Shown: positions 44,401 to 55,526, numbered from the stretch's first letter. The stretch: 64,000 nucleotides of DNA from Acestrorhynchus altus (GCA_034509495.1 CM067509.1:6596788-6660787); one strand, 5' to 3'. The notes: generated by a model from the sequence alone, not told the origin. Numbers and translations: made by a program.

Positions 44401-46582
44401 GTAGAGAAATCAGACTACAAATCACAGCGTAAGCTCTACTTTCTTCTCACGCAATGTACTGAATAGTGCACACTGGACATCACAGAGTATTTAAAATGTA
44501 AAAGTATTTAAGGTAATTAAATGACGCTGTACAGACCTACTGACAGAAATATTAATAATTTATTAAAAAAATGAACTGCCATGGTGTACATTTCTGTGCT
44601 AAGCACAGCATTAAATCACCTCCTGCACGGTCTCCATGGGCGGCGGCGGGTCTTTGTTGCGGCAGAGGTTGACGATGACCCAGGTGACGTTACGTAGGAA
44701 GGACAGCGGGACGGTGGGGCAGATGAAGGACAGCAAAGGTTTCACCACGCCCAGAGAAATGACATAATCCCTGCACTGAGGCCCGTCTCCTACACGGGAG
44801 AACCACACCGTTAGTTTGTGATCGCCAGTGTTCGTACCAGACAAGTTCACCAGTATGTCATTATATCAATGGGACACTGGGACACTGTGAAATAAGGGGT
44901 CTAATCAACAGCGTGGTCTAAATGTGGATGAGACCCATTTGAATTGAATTGAATTCTGATTACTGTTTCTGCTGTGCTGCCTAAACCATACTAACACACT
45001 CCTGAACTTCGTGGCTCACCGATGATGTTGCCCAGCGCCCACACGGCCTGCTCACACACATTCTGGTGTGGGGAGTGGAGCAGTCTCAGGAACAGCGGCA
45101 CAGCGTCTGCGAACGGAGCAGAGAAAAAGGCTTGATCCTGAACAATCCAGTGTTTCGTTTCCAACTGCTAGGAGATCAGATCTGCGTTCGGCGTGGCCCA
45201 AAACGTACTTACCAAAAGGATCGAGACGCTTGGAGAAACGCAGACTGGGTTTTGCATGCAGTCGCATTAAAAAATGAGTCACAATGCATTTCGGAATGCA
45301 ACACAAGCGTGAATGCATCCTGTGTTTTGCCGTTGTAGTGTATGGGCATATGGGAGGGAGATGTGAAAGGGTGGACAGCTAGCCAGACAGTACGGTGCAC
45401 CTGGAGACCATTAACTGGACATAGGAGCACCCATACTCATCCCAATCCAGGACAACAGCAGCAGGGTAGAACATTTGATTGTATTAAATGGGTGGTGGGT
45501 CATTCTCTGCACTGCCATGCTGCTGGTGTGTTAGTGTGTGTTGTACTGGTACGAGTGGATCAGACACAGCAGTGCTGCTGGAGTGTTTAAACACTGTGTC
45601 CACTCACTGTCCACTCTATCAGACACTCCTACCGAGTGTCTCCACCTTGTAGATGTAAATTCAGAGACAGAAGCTCATCTGTTTCTGCACAGTTTGTGTT
45701 GGTCGTCCTCTAGTCCTTCATCAGTGCTCATAGGACGCTGTCGGCTGGACGTTTCCGGTTGGTGGACTGTTCTCGGTCCAGCAGTGACACTGAGGGGTTT
45801 AAACACTCCAGCAGCCCTGCTGTGTCTGATCCACTCGTACCAGCAACACACACTAACACACCACCACCATGTCAGTGCAGAGAATGACCCACCACCCACA
45901 TGATAGCTGCTCTGTGGTGGTCCTGACCATTAAAGATCACAGATGGACTACAGTCTGCACTAGGAGGCAGTCATGTTATGGTTGATCGCTGTAAACATAA
46001 GTGAATCGTTACTCCCAGCATCCTTCACACAGACTGTACTTACTGGACTGGACCACAGCCTGAGTCTGAGCCGATGTTCCCGAGGCGATATTTGTAAGAG
46101 CCCAGGCTGCCTCAAACTGGAGTGAAGGGCTGAGAGAGAAAAGAACAAACCTCTAAGGACGTGTCGTCACGTGGTTCTGAATCCTGCCCAGATAACTTCC
46201 ATTCAACATCACAATCAAAAATAACAACGAATCATAGTTATAAATCCCACACAAACAGATAAGAAACTCACTGATCATCTCTGTCCAGACATTTGACCAG
46301 AACGGGCAGGATGCCAGATCGAACCAGATCATCTATCGGAGGGTTTCTATCACTGGAGAGCAACTTCCTGAGACAGAACACACACTTTACACACTTCAAA
46401 GTTCACTCCAGACATTACCCTGGCAAATCAGTGTAATTACTTATAATTACTGCAGTGTAATTACAGGATACCACAGAACAGTAGCTTAGTGGACTATGAA
46501 TGAAGGCAGATGATCATACCTGGCTGCCTGTACTGCACTGAGCTGTAACACACCGTTGTTACTGGAGGCATTCTGTGAGTGA

Positions 46583-46624
<42 letters not shown>

Positions 46625-49618
46625 TATGAATCAACACAACATAATTCATCATCGCTCCATTCTAAACACTCTCTGTGGGCAGTTAAAGCCACTTTTTCCA
46701 ACAGGATTACTGAGTTATAAGGTGTTTTTAGTCATTATTAGTAAATATATATAAATAATACTGTAATAATAGTGTTTTTTTAATACACTTTACTAGTAGA
46801 TCTGATTTTTCACCAAACTGTTCCTTTAACTGTGGAGTAAAAGCAAGAGGAACATGTAACTCACCTGTAAGATGGTTTCCAGGGTTAAATGTTGCTAGAA
46901 AGGAAAGATGAAGAGAAATAAAATGGAGCAGTCAGAGGCCACGAGTTTAGACGCTTTAAACATGAAATGCTTTAAACGTTATAAACTACAGTGTGAGAAC
47001 AAAACGCAGAGCACATCTCCAGCACAATCAGCACATTCCGGGCAGGGGTTTGAGTCTGCTCCATTCTGGGCAGGGGTTTGAGTCTGCTCCATTCTGGGCA
47101 GGGGTTTGAGCCGGACCCATTCCGGGCAGGAGTTTGAGTCTGCTCCATTCTGGGCAGGGGTTTGAGTCGGCTCCATTCTGGGCAGGGGTTTGAGCCTGCT
47201 CCATTCTGGGCAGGGGTTTGAGTCTGCTCCATTCTGGGCAGGGGTTTGAGTCTGCTCCATTCTGGGCAGGGGTTTGAGCCGGACCCATTCCGGGCAGGGG
47301 TTTGAGTCTGCTCCATTCTGGGCAGGGGTTTGAGTCTGCTCCATTCTGGGCAGGGGTTTGAGCCGGACCCATTCCGGGCAGGGGTTTGAGTCTGCTCCAT
47401 TCTGGGCAGGGGTTTGAGTCTGCTCCATTCTGGGCAGGGGTTTGAGCCGGACCCATTCCGGGCAGGGGTTTGAGTCTGCTCCATTCTGGGCAGGGGTTTG
47501 AGTCTGCTCCATTCTGGGCAGGGGTTTGAGCCGGACCCATTCCGGGCAGGGGTTTGAGTCTGCTCCATTCTGGGCAGGGGTTTGAGTCTGCTCCATTCTG
47601 GGCAGGGGTTTGAGCCGGACCCATTCCGGGCAGGGGTTTGAGTCTGCTCCATTCTGGGCAGGGGTTTGAGTCTGCTCCATTCTGGGCAGGGGTTTGAGCC
47701 GGACCCATTCCGGGCAGGGGTTTGAGTCTGCTCCATTCTGGGCAGGGGTTTGAGTCTGCTCCATTCTGGGCAGGGGTTTGAGCCGGACCCATTCCGGGCA
47801 GGGGTTTGAGTCTGCTCCATTCTGGGCAGGGGTTTGAGTCTGCTCCATTCTGGGCAGGGGTTTGAGCCGGACCCATTCCGGGCAGGGGTTTGAGTCTGCT
47901 CCATTCTGGGCAGGGGTTTGAGTCTGCTCCATTCTGGGCAGGGGTTTGAGCCGGACCCATTCCGGGCAGGGGTTTGAGTCTGCTCCATTCTGGGCAGGGG
48001 TTTGAGTCTGCTCCATTCTGGGCAGGGGTTTGAGCCGGACCCATTCCGGGCAGGGGTTTGAGTCTGCTCCATTCTGGGCAGGGGTTTGAGTCTGCTCCAT
48101 TCTGGGCAGGGGTTTGAGCCTGACCCATTCCGGGCAGGGGTTTGAGTCTGCTCCATTCTGGGCAGGGGTTTGAGTCTGCTCCATTCTGGGCAGGGGTTTG
48201 AGTCTGCTCCATTCTGGGCAGGGGTTTGAGTCTGCTCCATTCTGGGCAGGGGTTTGAGTCTGCTCCATTCTGGGCAGGGGTTTGAGTCTGCTCCATTCTG
48301 GGCAGGGGTTTGAGTCTGCTCCATTCTGGGCAGGGGTTTGAGTCTGCTCCATTCTGGGCAGGGGTTTGAGTCTGCTCCATTCTGGGCAGGGGTTTGAGTC
48401 TGCTCCATTCTGGGCAGGGGTTTGAGTCTGCTCCATTCTGGGCAGGGGTTTGAGTCTGCTCCATTCTGGGCAGGGGTTTGAGTCTGCTCCATTCTGGGCA
48501 GGGGTTTGAGTCTGCTCCATTCTGGGCAGGGGTTTGAGTCTGCTCCATTCTGGGCAGGGGTTTGAGTCTGCTCCATTCTGGGCAGGGGTTTGAGTCTGCT
48601 CCATTCTGGGCAGGGGTTTGAGTCTGCTCCATTCTGGGCAGGGGTTTGAGCCTGACCCATTCCGGGCAGGGGTTTGAGTCTGCTCCATTCCGGGCAGGGG
48701 TTTGAGTCTGCTCCATTCCGGGCAGGGGTTTGAGTCTGCTCCATTCCGAGCAGGGGTTTGAGTCTGCTCCATTCCGGGCAGGGGTTTGAGTCTGCTCCAT
48801 TCTGGGCAGGGGTTTGAGCCGGACCTATTCCGGGCAGGGGTTTGAGCCGGACCCATTCCGGGCAGGGGTTTGAGCCGGACCCATTCCGGGCAGGGGTTTG
48901 AGCCGGACCCATTCCGGGCAGGGGTTTGAGCCAGACCCATTCAGGGCAGGGGTTTGAGTCTGCCCCATTCCGAGCAGGGATTTGAGCCGGACCCATTCCG
49001 AGCAGTGGTTTGGTGATACTCCAGAATCAGGACCAAGAAGCACTGGTGCAGCACATACTGTACACACATTCTCTCTCTCTTACCCCTTTAAGGTCACTGT
49101 CCACATCGGAGTCATCCGCACTCTCACTTTGTGGAACGTTTCTTTTCTTCAGCAGGTGCTCATCTCTTTTATTCTAACAAACAAACAAATAAACAAACAA
49201 ACAAACAAACAAGATCACACCACAAACAGACCCAGTGAACATCAGTCACCCTAATGCTGCAGGGCTTGTGTCCCGTCCGGCATTTTCAGATCGCAAAAAA
49301 GCCCTTTACATATTCACCAATCAGCCATAACATTATGAACACTCCTTCTTTCTACTGTACTGTCCATTTTATGGAACTACAAAGTGCTCCTGTGTGATCA
49401 GAGGGGCTGATGATATAGACAGTGACCATAGAAACAAGGGAAATGTTATGGCTGAGTGGTGTACAACACTGGTGATGTCAGCTTGTGGTTTCACAATTCA
49501 ACTTAGTAGGATGCTTAATATCATACAATATGAATGATGATCATTAATTATTAATACCACTTTTCCTACGTACCTTTCTGAGCTCTACAGATACTTCATT
49601 CCGGTGTCTTCTCATTGC

Positions 49619-49668
<50 letters not shown>

Positions 49669-51361
49669 CAAAACACATACATAAAAAGTTATTCAAACCC
49701 AGAGGAAAGTGTGGGACTGCAGGGTCATTTGGAAAGAGGTTACAGGTTAAAGGTGATCAGGATCAATAACTGATGATAACTGTAGTCTGATCTGACCAAT
49801 ATTTATTGATCTACTCATACAGAAGTGGTGTCTCGGTTTAACGCAACATGCCAGATGTCTCTGCATGGAAGTGTCCTGTGATGATCCATCCCATGCAGCT
49901 TGAATGTTCTCACTCAGTTCTGCAGATGGTGTGGTAGGGGTGGAGTGTTGATAGAGCGTCCAATAGCGTCCCACACATTTTCAATCAGGGACAGGTCTGG
50001 AGATGAGACTGTCCACAGCATAGTATCTGGTCAATTCCAAAGGCAAAGCGGGACTCGTCACTGAAGCCATTCTGAGTGACTCCATGACAGTCTGGCCCGA
50101 CACCAGACTGATGTTCCAGACAGCTGGGTCAGAACATCTCCAAAACATCAGGCAGGTCTTGTGACCTGTTCCCAATATGCAGTGGTCAGAATTTTGTATG
50201 CGAGTGGATTCACACTGTAAACTCACAGCGAGGGCAAGAGGACACAGGCTGTGCCTGTAATGACCACAAACCAACCCCTCACAGCCGGGGGAACTGTTTA
50301 GTTGGTATGGGCCCTGGTCCTGTCTCGGCCTTAAATGAGGAACACAAGCAGCCTTCCAGCCACTCGTTCAGCACCATTAAAACGGGTGTAACACTTTGCA
50401 GTCTGTGCGCGCCAAGAAAAGCTGCTTGTGCTTCTATTTCTGACCAAACCGCTCTCCAAAGTTGTGAAGGTGTGGAAAAGGTTTCCATTAACAGTGACAC
50501 TACCTACACCATGTTTAACAGCTGTCCTTTAACCCGGCCTCCCCGGTGGAGGGGCAGAAAGCAGGGGTGTCCAAATGTCCCTCTTTGACCTCACATACAG
50601 ATGCCCGTCTGGATTCTACGCCACATACAGGGCCTAGATGGGAAAGCCACAGAGCCCACCTAGAACCTACCTAGAACCCACCTAGATTCCACCCATTTGA
50701 GACCCACATGGGCATGCTGGTCTGGGTTGAGCCAGCAGGAGTGTTTATCTGCCATTCCTGCAGTAAATAAACACATTTAAAATTTGACGTTTATTAAACG
50801 TTAAATTGGGTGAACAATCGTGTAAACATCGGGCCCGAGCTGTTTTAAAGGCTCTGCGCACTAAAGCAGACAAACCACCCAGCTTTCAGAGCTGATTCGT
50901 CGTTTAATGTGTTAAATTAATCGTAAAGAGCAGAAAAACGTTCAGAACCGCCGTGTTTACATTTAGCTTAGCTTAGCATAGTCAGCCCCGGCGGCGGCTT
51001 TAGGTGGATTTAAGGCCGGCGGGGTGAAATAAAGGGCTTTAATCGGCTCGTTCTCTCTTTCCGGGGGCGATTAATCTCATCCAGTGCGACACCGTCGCTG
51101 AACGAGTCGAATAATCTGCGGTTGATCATCTTGGGTTCGGAACTCGTCGCTCCACCTTAAATGCGCGGCGGTTGTGCTGAGGCGATTTAAGGTGGACCGC
51201 GGAGTTTCGAAGCGGCCCGGCGGCGGTCCGGCTCGGGTGGACACGCAGTCTGTCCGGGGGGGTTCGGCTGGGTTCAGGGGGGTTCGGCTCACCTCCGCAT
51301 CGCGGCCTTTGTTCTTAAAGCTCTTAAAGCGCTGGATCTCTGCAGCTCCGGGCTGCGCCAT
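41450..51361 (-). CDS. kpna3: Importin subunit alpha-4 (karyopherin alpha 3)
   Basis: Importin alpha binds classical nuclear localisation signals and couples cargo to importin beta. Seventeen coding exons: 51361-51293, 49618-49574, 49173-49084, 46894-46865, 46572-46520, 46367-46272, 46129-46044, 45106-45020, 44789-44620, 44386-44342, 44213-44082, 43551-43423, 43006-42902, 42352-42281, 42045-41883, 41767-41673 and 41548-41450. The total is 1566 nt, 521 aa, the same length as human KPNA3. N-terminal IBB domain: FKNKGRDAE, MRRHRNEVSVELRK, KRDEHLLKKRNVP. Armadillo repeats: QLSAVQAARKLLSSD, FEAAWALTNIASGTS, EQAVWALGNIIGDG, FLRNVTWVIVNLCRNKDPPP, VDTVWAVSYLTDGGNEQ, EAVWFLSNITAGNQQQ, EAAWAISNLTISG. 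C-terminus: LAFEIIDQYFSGDD, then NNEFKF. CRNKDP, IYHTDIN and QLAKGDFG favour kpna3 over kpna4. Next to spryd7 as in human 13q14. Confidence 0.97.
43130..43330 (+). mobile_element. Family A MITE fragment in kpna3 intron 12
   Basis: Family words include TATTGGACACTTGCATATCC, GCTGCATTCAGCCA, TGTGTCAGCAA and AAGTAGCTGAACTCATGCAT, followed by TGTCCACAAACTTTTG. Diverged and internally deleted. Confidence 0.5.
43610..43965 (+). mobile_element. Dispersed non-autonomous element in kpna3 intron 11
   Basis: Begins in a T-run (TTTTTTTTTAAATCCC) and contains CACATACGGTGCTCTCAAC, GCCGGCCACGTGCCGG and GAGACACCGTCTACCCACCC. It looks like a SINE or MITE common in otophysan genomes (memory only). No coding capacity. 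Confidence 0.45.
45480..45960 (+). mobile_element. Near full-length foldback MITE, family B, in kpna3 intron 7
   Basis: The two ends are long imperfect inverted repeats: GGGTGGTGGGTCATTCTCTG... at the left and ...AGAGAATGACCCACCACCCA at the right. GTGTTAGTGTGTGTTG and GTGGATCAGACACAGCAG are mirrored on both sides. Non-coding. Confidence 0.8.
46585..46622. repeat. (CA)n, GT on the kpna3 strand, upstream of exon 5 acceptor
   Basis: On the minus strand a GT repeat ends about 12 nt before the exon at 46572 (TTTGTCACTCACAG between). Confidence 0.9.
47033..49012. repeat. 28-bp minisatellite, about 71 copies, with 84-bp higher-order units, in kpna3 intron 3
   Basis: Plus-strand unit: GGGCAGGGGTTTGAGTCTGC then TCCATTCT (28 bp). 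Between about 47195 and 48140 a variant ending CCGGACCCATTCC recurs every 84 bp (47279, 47363 and so on to 48119), giving ten or eleven 3-unit higher-order repeats. From 48140 to 48640 the basic unit repeats alone. From 48650 to the end the CCGGACCC-type and other variants dominate, consistent with an older edge. Because 28 is not a multiple of 3 and the unit has no stop on the minus strand, all three minus frames stay open for 590-674 codons. This is a property of the repeat, not evidence of a protein. Confidence 0.97.
49174..49212. repeat. (CAAA)n, TTTG on the kpna3 strand, forming the exon 3 acceptor tract
   Basis: On the minus strand a TTTG tetranucleotide repeat runs into the acceptor TTAG of exon 3 (starts 49173). 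Confidence 0.85.
49621..49664. repeat. (GA)n, CT on the kpna3 strand, forming the exon 2 polypyrimidine tract
   Basis: On the minus strand (CT)n continues directly into the CAG acceptor of kpna3 exon 2 (starts 49618). Confidence 0.9.
49745..50260 (-). mobile_element. Degenerate Tc1/mariner-like transposase fragment in kpna3 intron 1
   Basis: The minus strand in shifting frames gives FSDESRF and DLSLIENVWDAIGRSINTPP, which are DDE-domain phrases of Tc1/mariner transposases. Stops interrupt it. Same sense as kpna3. Confidence 0.75.
51136..51212. repeat. Inverted repeat (TCCACCTTAAA core) in kpna3 intron 1
   Basis: Core TCCACCTTAAA at 51151-51161 and TTTAAGGTGGA at 51186-51196. The arms extend imperfectly outward over GGAACTC / GAGTTTC. 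The near core is 97 bp from the exon 1 donor (51293). GC-rich, promoter-proximal. Confidence 0.85.
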
Positions 51362-51948
51362 GACTGCAGACCCTCCTCCTCCACCAGCTCCATCTAACGA
51401 CTGACCAGCACACTGCCCAGTCCCTCAGCAAAGTGACCAGTGAACTAGCACACTGACCACCACTCAGCACACTGACCAGTCCCTTAGTTCACTGACCACC
51501 AACCAGCACACTGACCAGGAGTGGTGGTGTAGGAGATCAGGAGGTGGTCAGTGTACTGAGGGACTAGTACCAGAACCAGTATCAATAACAGCACTAATAT
51601 GAGTACCAGTACCAGTACCAATACCAGCATCAGCACGAATACTAGTACCAGTACCATGTGACTGAATGTACCAGAGATGTTTTTTTTAACTGATATTAAA
51701 ATCTCGAGTATCAGCTAATAAGATCAGTTACTCCAACAGAAGCAGGATAAGCACATCCAACACCTTTGATTTCAGAAGAAACAACGGGGTGTCCAAATAC
51801 TTTTGTCTACATAGTGAGACCTGTTCTTGGCCGTCCCTATACAAATACATAACATATACAAACGTATGCTGCCTGATTTCTATAAGGCTGTTTACAACAC
51901 GGCCGTAAAGACAGAGACGCAGGTTTCAGGACATACGTATAAATCGTC

Positions 51949-51954
51949 TTTATT
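51949..51954 (-). terminator. Possible poly(A) signal of spryd7
   Basis: TTTATT on plus (AATAAA on minus) about 540 nt after the spryd7 stop. Confidence 0.45.
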
Positions 51955-52284
51955 CAGAGTTGTGATAGAATTACATTTGGTCAGTTTTCAACGATCACAC
52001 ACAAACAGTGCAAACAAAACGAGTCGAGAATGTTCGTGATGTGTTTGAACCAGTTTAATGGAGGATCCAGAAGCTTCGGTTCACTTGGTGTAGTGTTTCA
52101 GAATGGACCGTTTCAGGAACAAATAAAATACAATAAAATACAATAAAATAAAATAAAATAAAATAAAACTAAAGGAAATCAAATAAACGTCAACACAGAT
52201 TATCGTATAAAATTATGATAAGCTACATTAAATAAAAACGAAATACGTTCATATGGCATTCTTGACATCCGTGTGTTTGGCTCG

Positions 52285-52287
<3 letters not shown>

Positions 52288-52340
<53 letters not shown>

Positions 52341-52405
52341 TATTCATACACAGAACTGGCTTGTCTTCCATGGACAATGGCAGCAGCAGCAGCAGCAGCA
52401 GCAGA
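52288..52405. repeat. (CA)n and (CAG)8-9 repeats in the spryd7 3' UTR
   Basis: A CA tract at 52289-52337 and a CAG tract at about 52380-52404. On the spryd7 strand these read GT and CTG repeats, about 90-210 nt after the stop codon, so they should be in the mature mRNA. Confidence 0.85.
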
Positions 52406-52494
52406 GAAGGCAGATGCGTAATGGCGAGGAGTCGGACCCACCCCGCCGCTCGACCCGGGCCTTTTGGATGAACAGCTTCTGTGCAAGTGCAGCT

Positions 52495-55349
52495 TCAAAA
52501 GATCTGCTGTTCAAACAAGATCTTCTCAAAGCCTGGAGGAGGAGGGTGGTAGAAGTCGCTGAACTGGCAGTCTAAGATTGCGCTGTCGTCCACTGTAATA
52601 CAGAAAACCACACAACGTCCACATTCATCTTAAGAACATGCAGATAAAGGTACTGAAGTTGAATGTTGGAAACATCTAATTTTTTCAGATCCAATTAGTA
52701 AGCCGTGCTGGGTTCTCCTATACACCCCTTCCCGTGGGAAGAAGAAGACATATTATGCAGTGTTACAGAACCAGACAAAAGTTTGGACACTAACTGAATG
52801 CATTATAGATGACATCATCTGCTTCTTCTTTCGGCTGCTCCCTTTAGAGGATCATCTGCCTCCATCTTGCCCTATCCCCTGCCTCCTCTACTGTTACACC
52901 AACCATCTCCATGTCCACCTTCACTACATCCATAAACCTTCTCTAAGGTCTTCCTCTTCTCCTTCTGCCTGGCAGTATATCCACTATTCCTCCTCAACAC
53001 ACGTCCAAACCATCTCAACCTGGCCTCTCTGGCTTTATCTCCAAACTGCTCCACCTTCACCGTCCCCCTGATCTGCTCATTTCTAAGCATTATAGATGAT
53101 GTAACTTTGCTCATTGATATTAAAGTCATATCTGCTCTCTTGTGTCCAAGGAAGACTTTCTACTAGATTCTGAAGCACTGCTGTGAGGATTTGATTGCAT
53201 TCAGAGACAAGACTGAAGTTAGTCCGTGAGGTCAAGATGTTAAATGATCGCCATCCCACCTCTCCCACCTAGAGTCCACAGGATGACAGGAGGAGATGCC
53301 CTGATACATACACTCGCTTTAATTACTGTAAGTGCAGGAAATAGTGCAGTACTGACCGTACACTACAGGGAACACAGTGCCTCGGATGCCCGTTGCCGGA
53401 CACTGCATGTCCTTCCCATTCAGATATAGGTTCAGCTCCACATGGTCATAGGTTAAACCCTGAGGGAGGGAGATCAAAAAGAATCTTCAGTGGCTGCCAC
53501 GGAAACAGAATCCCTGTATCCCATCAAAAAGCAATATACAAGCCTGCATCACACAATCAGGATCTACAGCTGAAATGTTGAGATCTTAAAAACGGTGGGA
53601 CCAGATGAACCCTTTAACTCACCACAATGTCTCCTTCCTGAGGCAGGCTGTTGGCTGGTAGGCGGTTCTTCTCCTCATTGTTGTGAAAGACTGAACCGTC
53701 GTGTCTGAGAACCAAACTGTGACTGTCTCGACCCAAAGGAACCTGGTTCAGATTCACCTTCTGTGTGGCCACTCCTACTCCCCACACACCTACACAACAA
53801 GCAGGAATTATATCTGAGGACAGTCATGTACATGGGCACCTCAGTCTTTAGATGTTCTGGTCAATGATCCACTTACACATACAACAAACCTAAACACTGC
53901 TGCACATCAAGCAAGTCTGGGCTCATATCTCATATCTCATATCTCGAACCTGAACAGACACGTCCTCTCTGGACCACAATCTGCTCCCTGAAGAGGCACA
54001 GATGTGTTGTGTTTGGTCAGTAAACTTTTTGTGATGTTGCGAGATGCAAATGGCTGATCCTGTGGACAACGGGCAATGGGCAAATCCATCATGATAACGC
54101 ACCTGCCCATTCTTCACATTTGATACAGAATTTCCTCGGCTTCTTCAGGCTCCCTACTCTCCCCACATGGCTCTGTGTGACTTCTGGCTGAAAATGCCAC
54201 GGGCCATCTCAAAAGAGGCTTCTGACAGCGGCAGAACTGCCTGAAGACGTGTGCGGCAGCCCAAGGAGACAACTTTGAAGGAGATTAGTGTGTCTGAATC
54301 TGAGTATTTTTATGAATGAAGATCGGATACTTTCACCTCACATACTACTGCTCACATATCCTGTTCAGTTTTGTCTCTAGTGTAATTATGTGCATAGGAG
54401 TAACTTAAGAGTATGGTCTTCTTATATGATAGTTTACACTTTACTGAGTACATGACTGAACTGGCAGAAAGGTGAACTAGTGCAATGGTGAACTAGCTGA
54501 CTGGTGATCTAGTGGAATGGTGAAATGATGAACTAGTGGAATGGTAAACTGGCAGACTGGTGAACTGGTGACAGGGTCATGGGGCCCGAGGCTCAGTGAA
54601 GCTCATGGAGACCCCTCAGAGATGTGCTAGGGGAGCATCAGAGTGAGGTGTGTCCAGTGTGCTGCTGGGTGCTCACCCGTGGACTGGATCTTGAACTCAA
54701 AGTAGCTCTTGTTCTGGTGGAGAGGGGCGTTGGCGAGGCAGCCTCCAGTCCCACAGATCCGCCTCCCACTCTTCACTATGACCACATCCGTCCCTGCAAA
54801 AGAGAAACTGACCTCAGCCTCGACTGACCGAGCCGGTGAGTATCAGAGCCGGACCGCTGACCACAGCGCGGACCCTGAGAGCGGGGCCGCTGACTACAGC
54901 GCGTACCATCAGAGCCGGGCCGCTGACCACAGCAGTTTACAATCTTCAGGAGACAAAACGTCGAGCTGACCGCCCAAAAACCAGCGACAAACCCAGACAA
55001 ATAAGTCTAACCGACTTTAATCCTCCCCAAAACGCATCCGAAGACGTCTGAGCAGAAATGCTGGCTTCTTTTGACAATTGTCCGTTCCACCTTAAAAAGC
55101 GCCGCTCTCCTCGCTCTCCGGCCGCTGGCGCTTCCATGCAGAAGTGCCTGATTTAAGGTGGACTAGACAAGTTAGCTACATTAGCTACACGAGCTAACGG
55201 ATTTGTCGTACCGAGTACGTGCCCGTAGACCTCGCCTTCTTACCCATGTGCTGCGTGTCCAGCTGGACTGGGGGCATTTCTTTGAGGGGTATCTGGCCCG
55301 TTGCCCCATCGCCGCAGCAGCTTAGACAGCACGTAAACACCGCAGCCAT
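52495..55349 (-). CDS. spryd7: SPRY domain-containing protein 7 (C13orf1/CLLD6)
   Basis: Small single-domain SPRY protein of unknown function. Five coding exons: 55349-55244, 54793-54677, 53789-53623, 53459-53357 and 52592-52495; 591 nt, 196 aa, the same length as human. Frame holds across all junctions. The start MAAVFTCCLSCCGDGATGQI has the Cys-rich N-terminus typical of the family. Then come IPLKEMPPVQLDTQHMG, TDVVIVKSGRRICGTGGC, the SPRY core (NKSYFEFKIQSTGVWGVGVA, PLGRDSHSLVLRHDGS, GDIVGLTYDHVELNLYLNGK) and the end PPPPGFEKILFEQQIF. It lies between kpna3 and trim13 with the same order and orientations as human 13q14. The 3' UTR contains CTG and GT repeats; a poly(A) hexamer is at 51949-51954. 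Confidence 0.97.
52840..53130 (-). mobile_element. 3' end of a LINE reverse-transcriptase ORF in spryd7 intron 4
   Basis: The minus-strand frame reads RNEQIRGTVKVEQFGDKARE then ARLRWFGRVLRRN, the typical end of the LINE endonuclease/RT polyprotein seen in vertebrate non-LTR elements. Truncated at the 5' side. Confidence 0.8.
55072..55170. repeat. Inverted repeat (TCCACCTTAAA core) in spryd7 intron 1
   Basis: Core TCCACCTTAAA at 55086-55096 and TTTAAGGTGGA at 55152-55162, with outward similarity (GACAATTGTCC / AACTTGTCTAG). The near core lies 82 bp from the exon 1 donor at 55244. Spacer GC-rich. Confidence 0.85.
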
Positions 55350-55526
55350 TACTGCGCCGGAGGGGGCGGAGCTTCACCTTCACCCCACACCCGTATTCGG
55401 GTAAGCCCCGCCTCATCATCTTCGATTGGTTAGTAGGGTCTCCCGCTTGCGAAGCGATTGGTTAGTACGATCGCAGCCTCGTGGCCACGCCCTGTTCCTT
55501 TGCTCATGCCAAACAAATGATGGCAG

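Noticed and set aside
46972..48996. Three overlapping open frames of 590-674 codons on the minus strand
   Set aside because: They are the consequence of a stop-free 28-bp minisatellite inside a kpna3 intron; the peptide is the same cycle in all frames and resembles no protein family.
13320..50260. Active Tc1/mariner transposons
   Set aside because: Both larger fragments have stops and frame changes within the DDE region, and no intact terminal repeats were seen.
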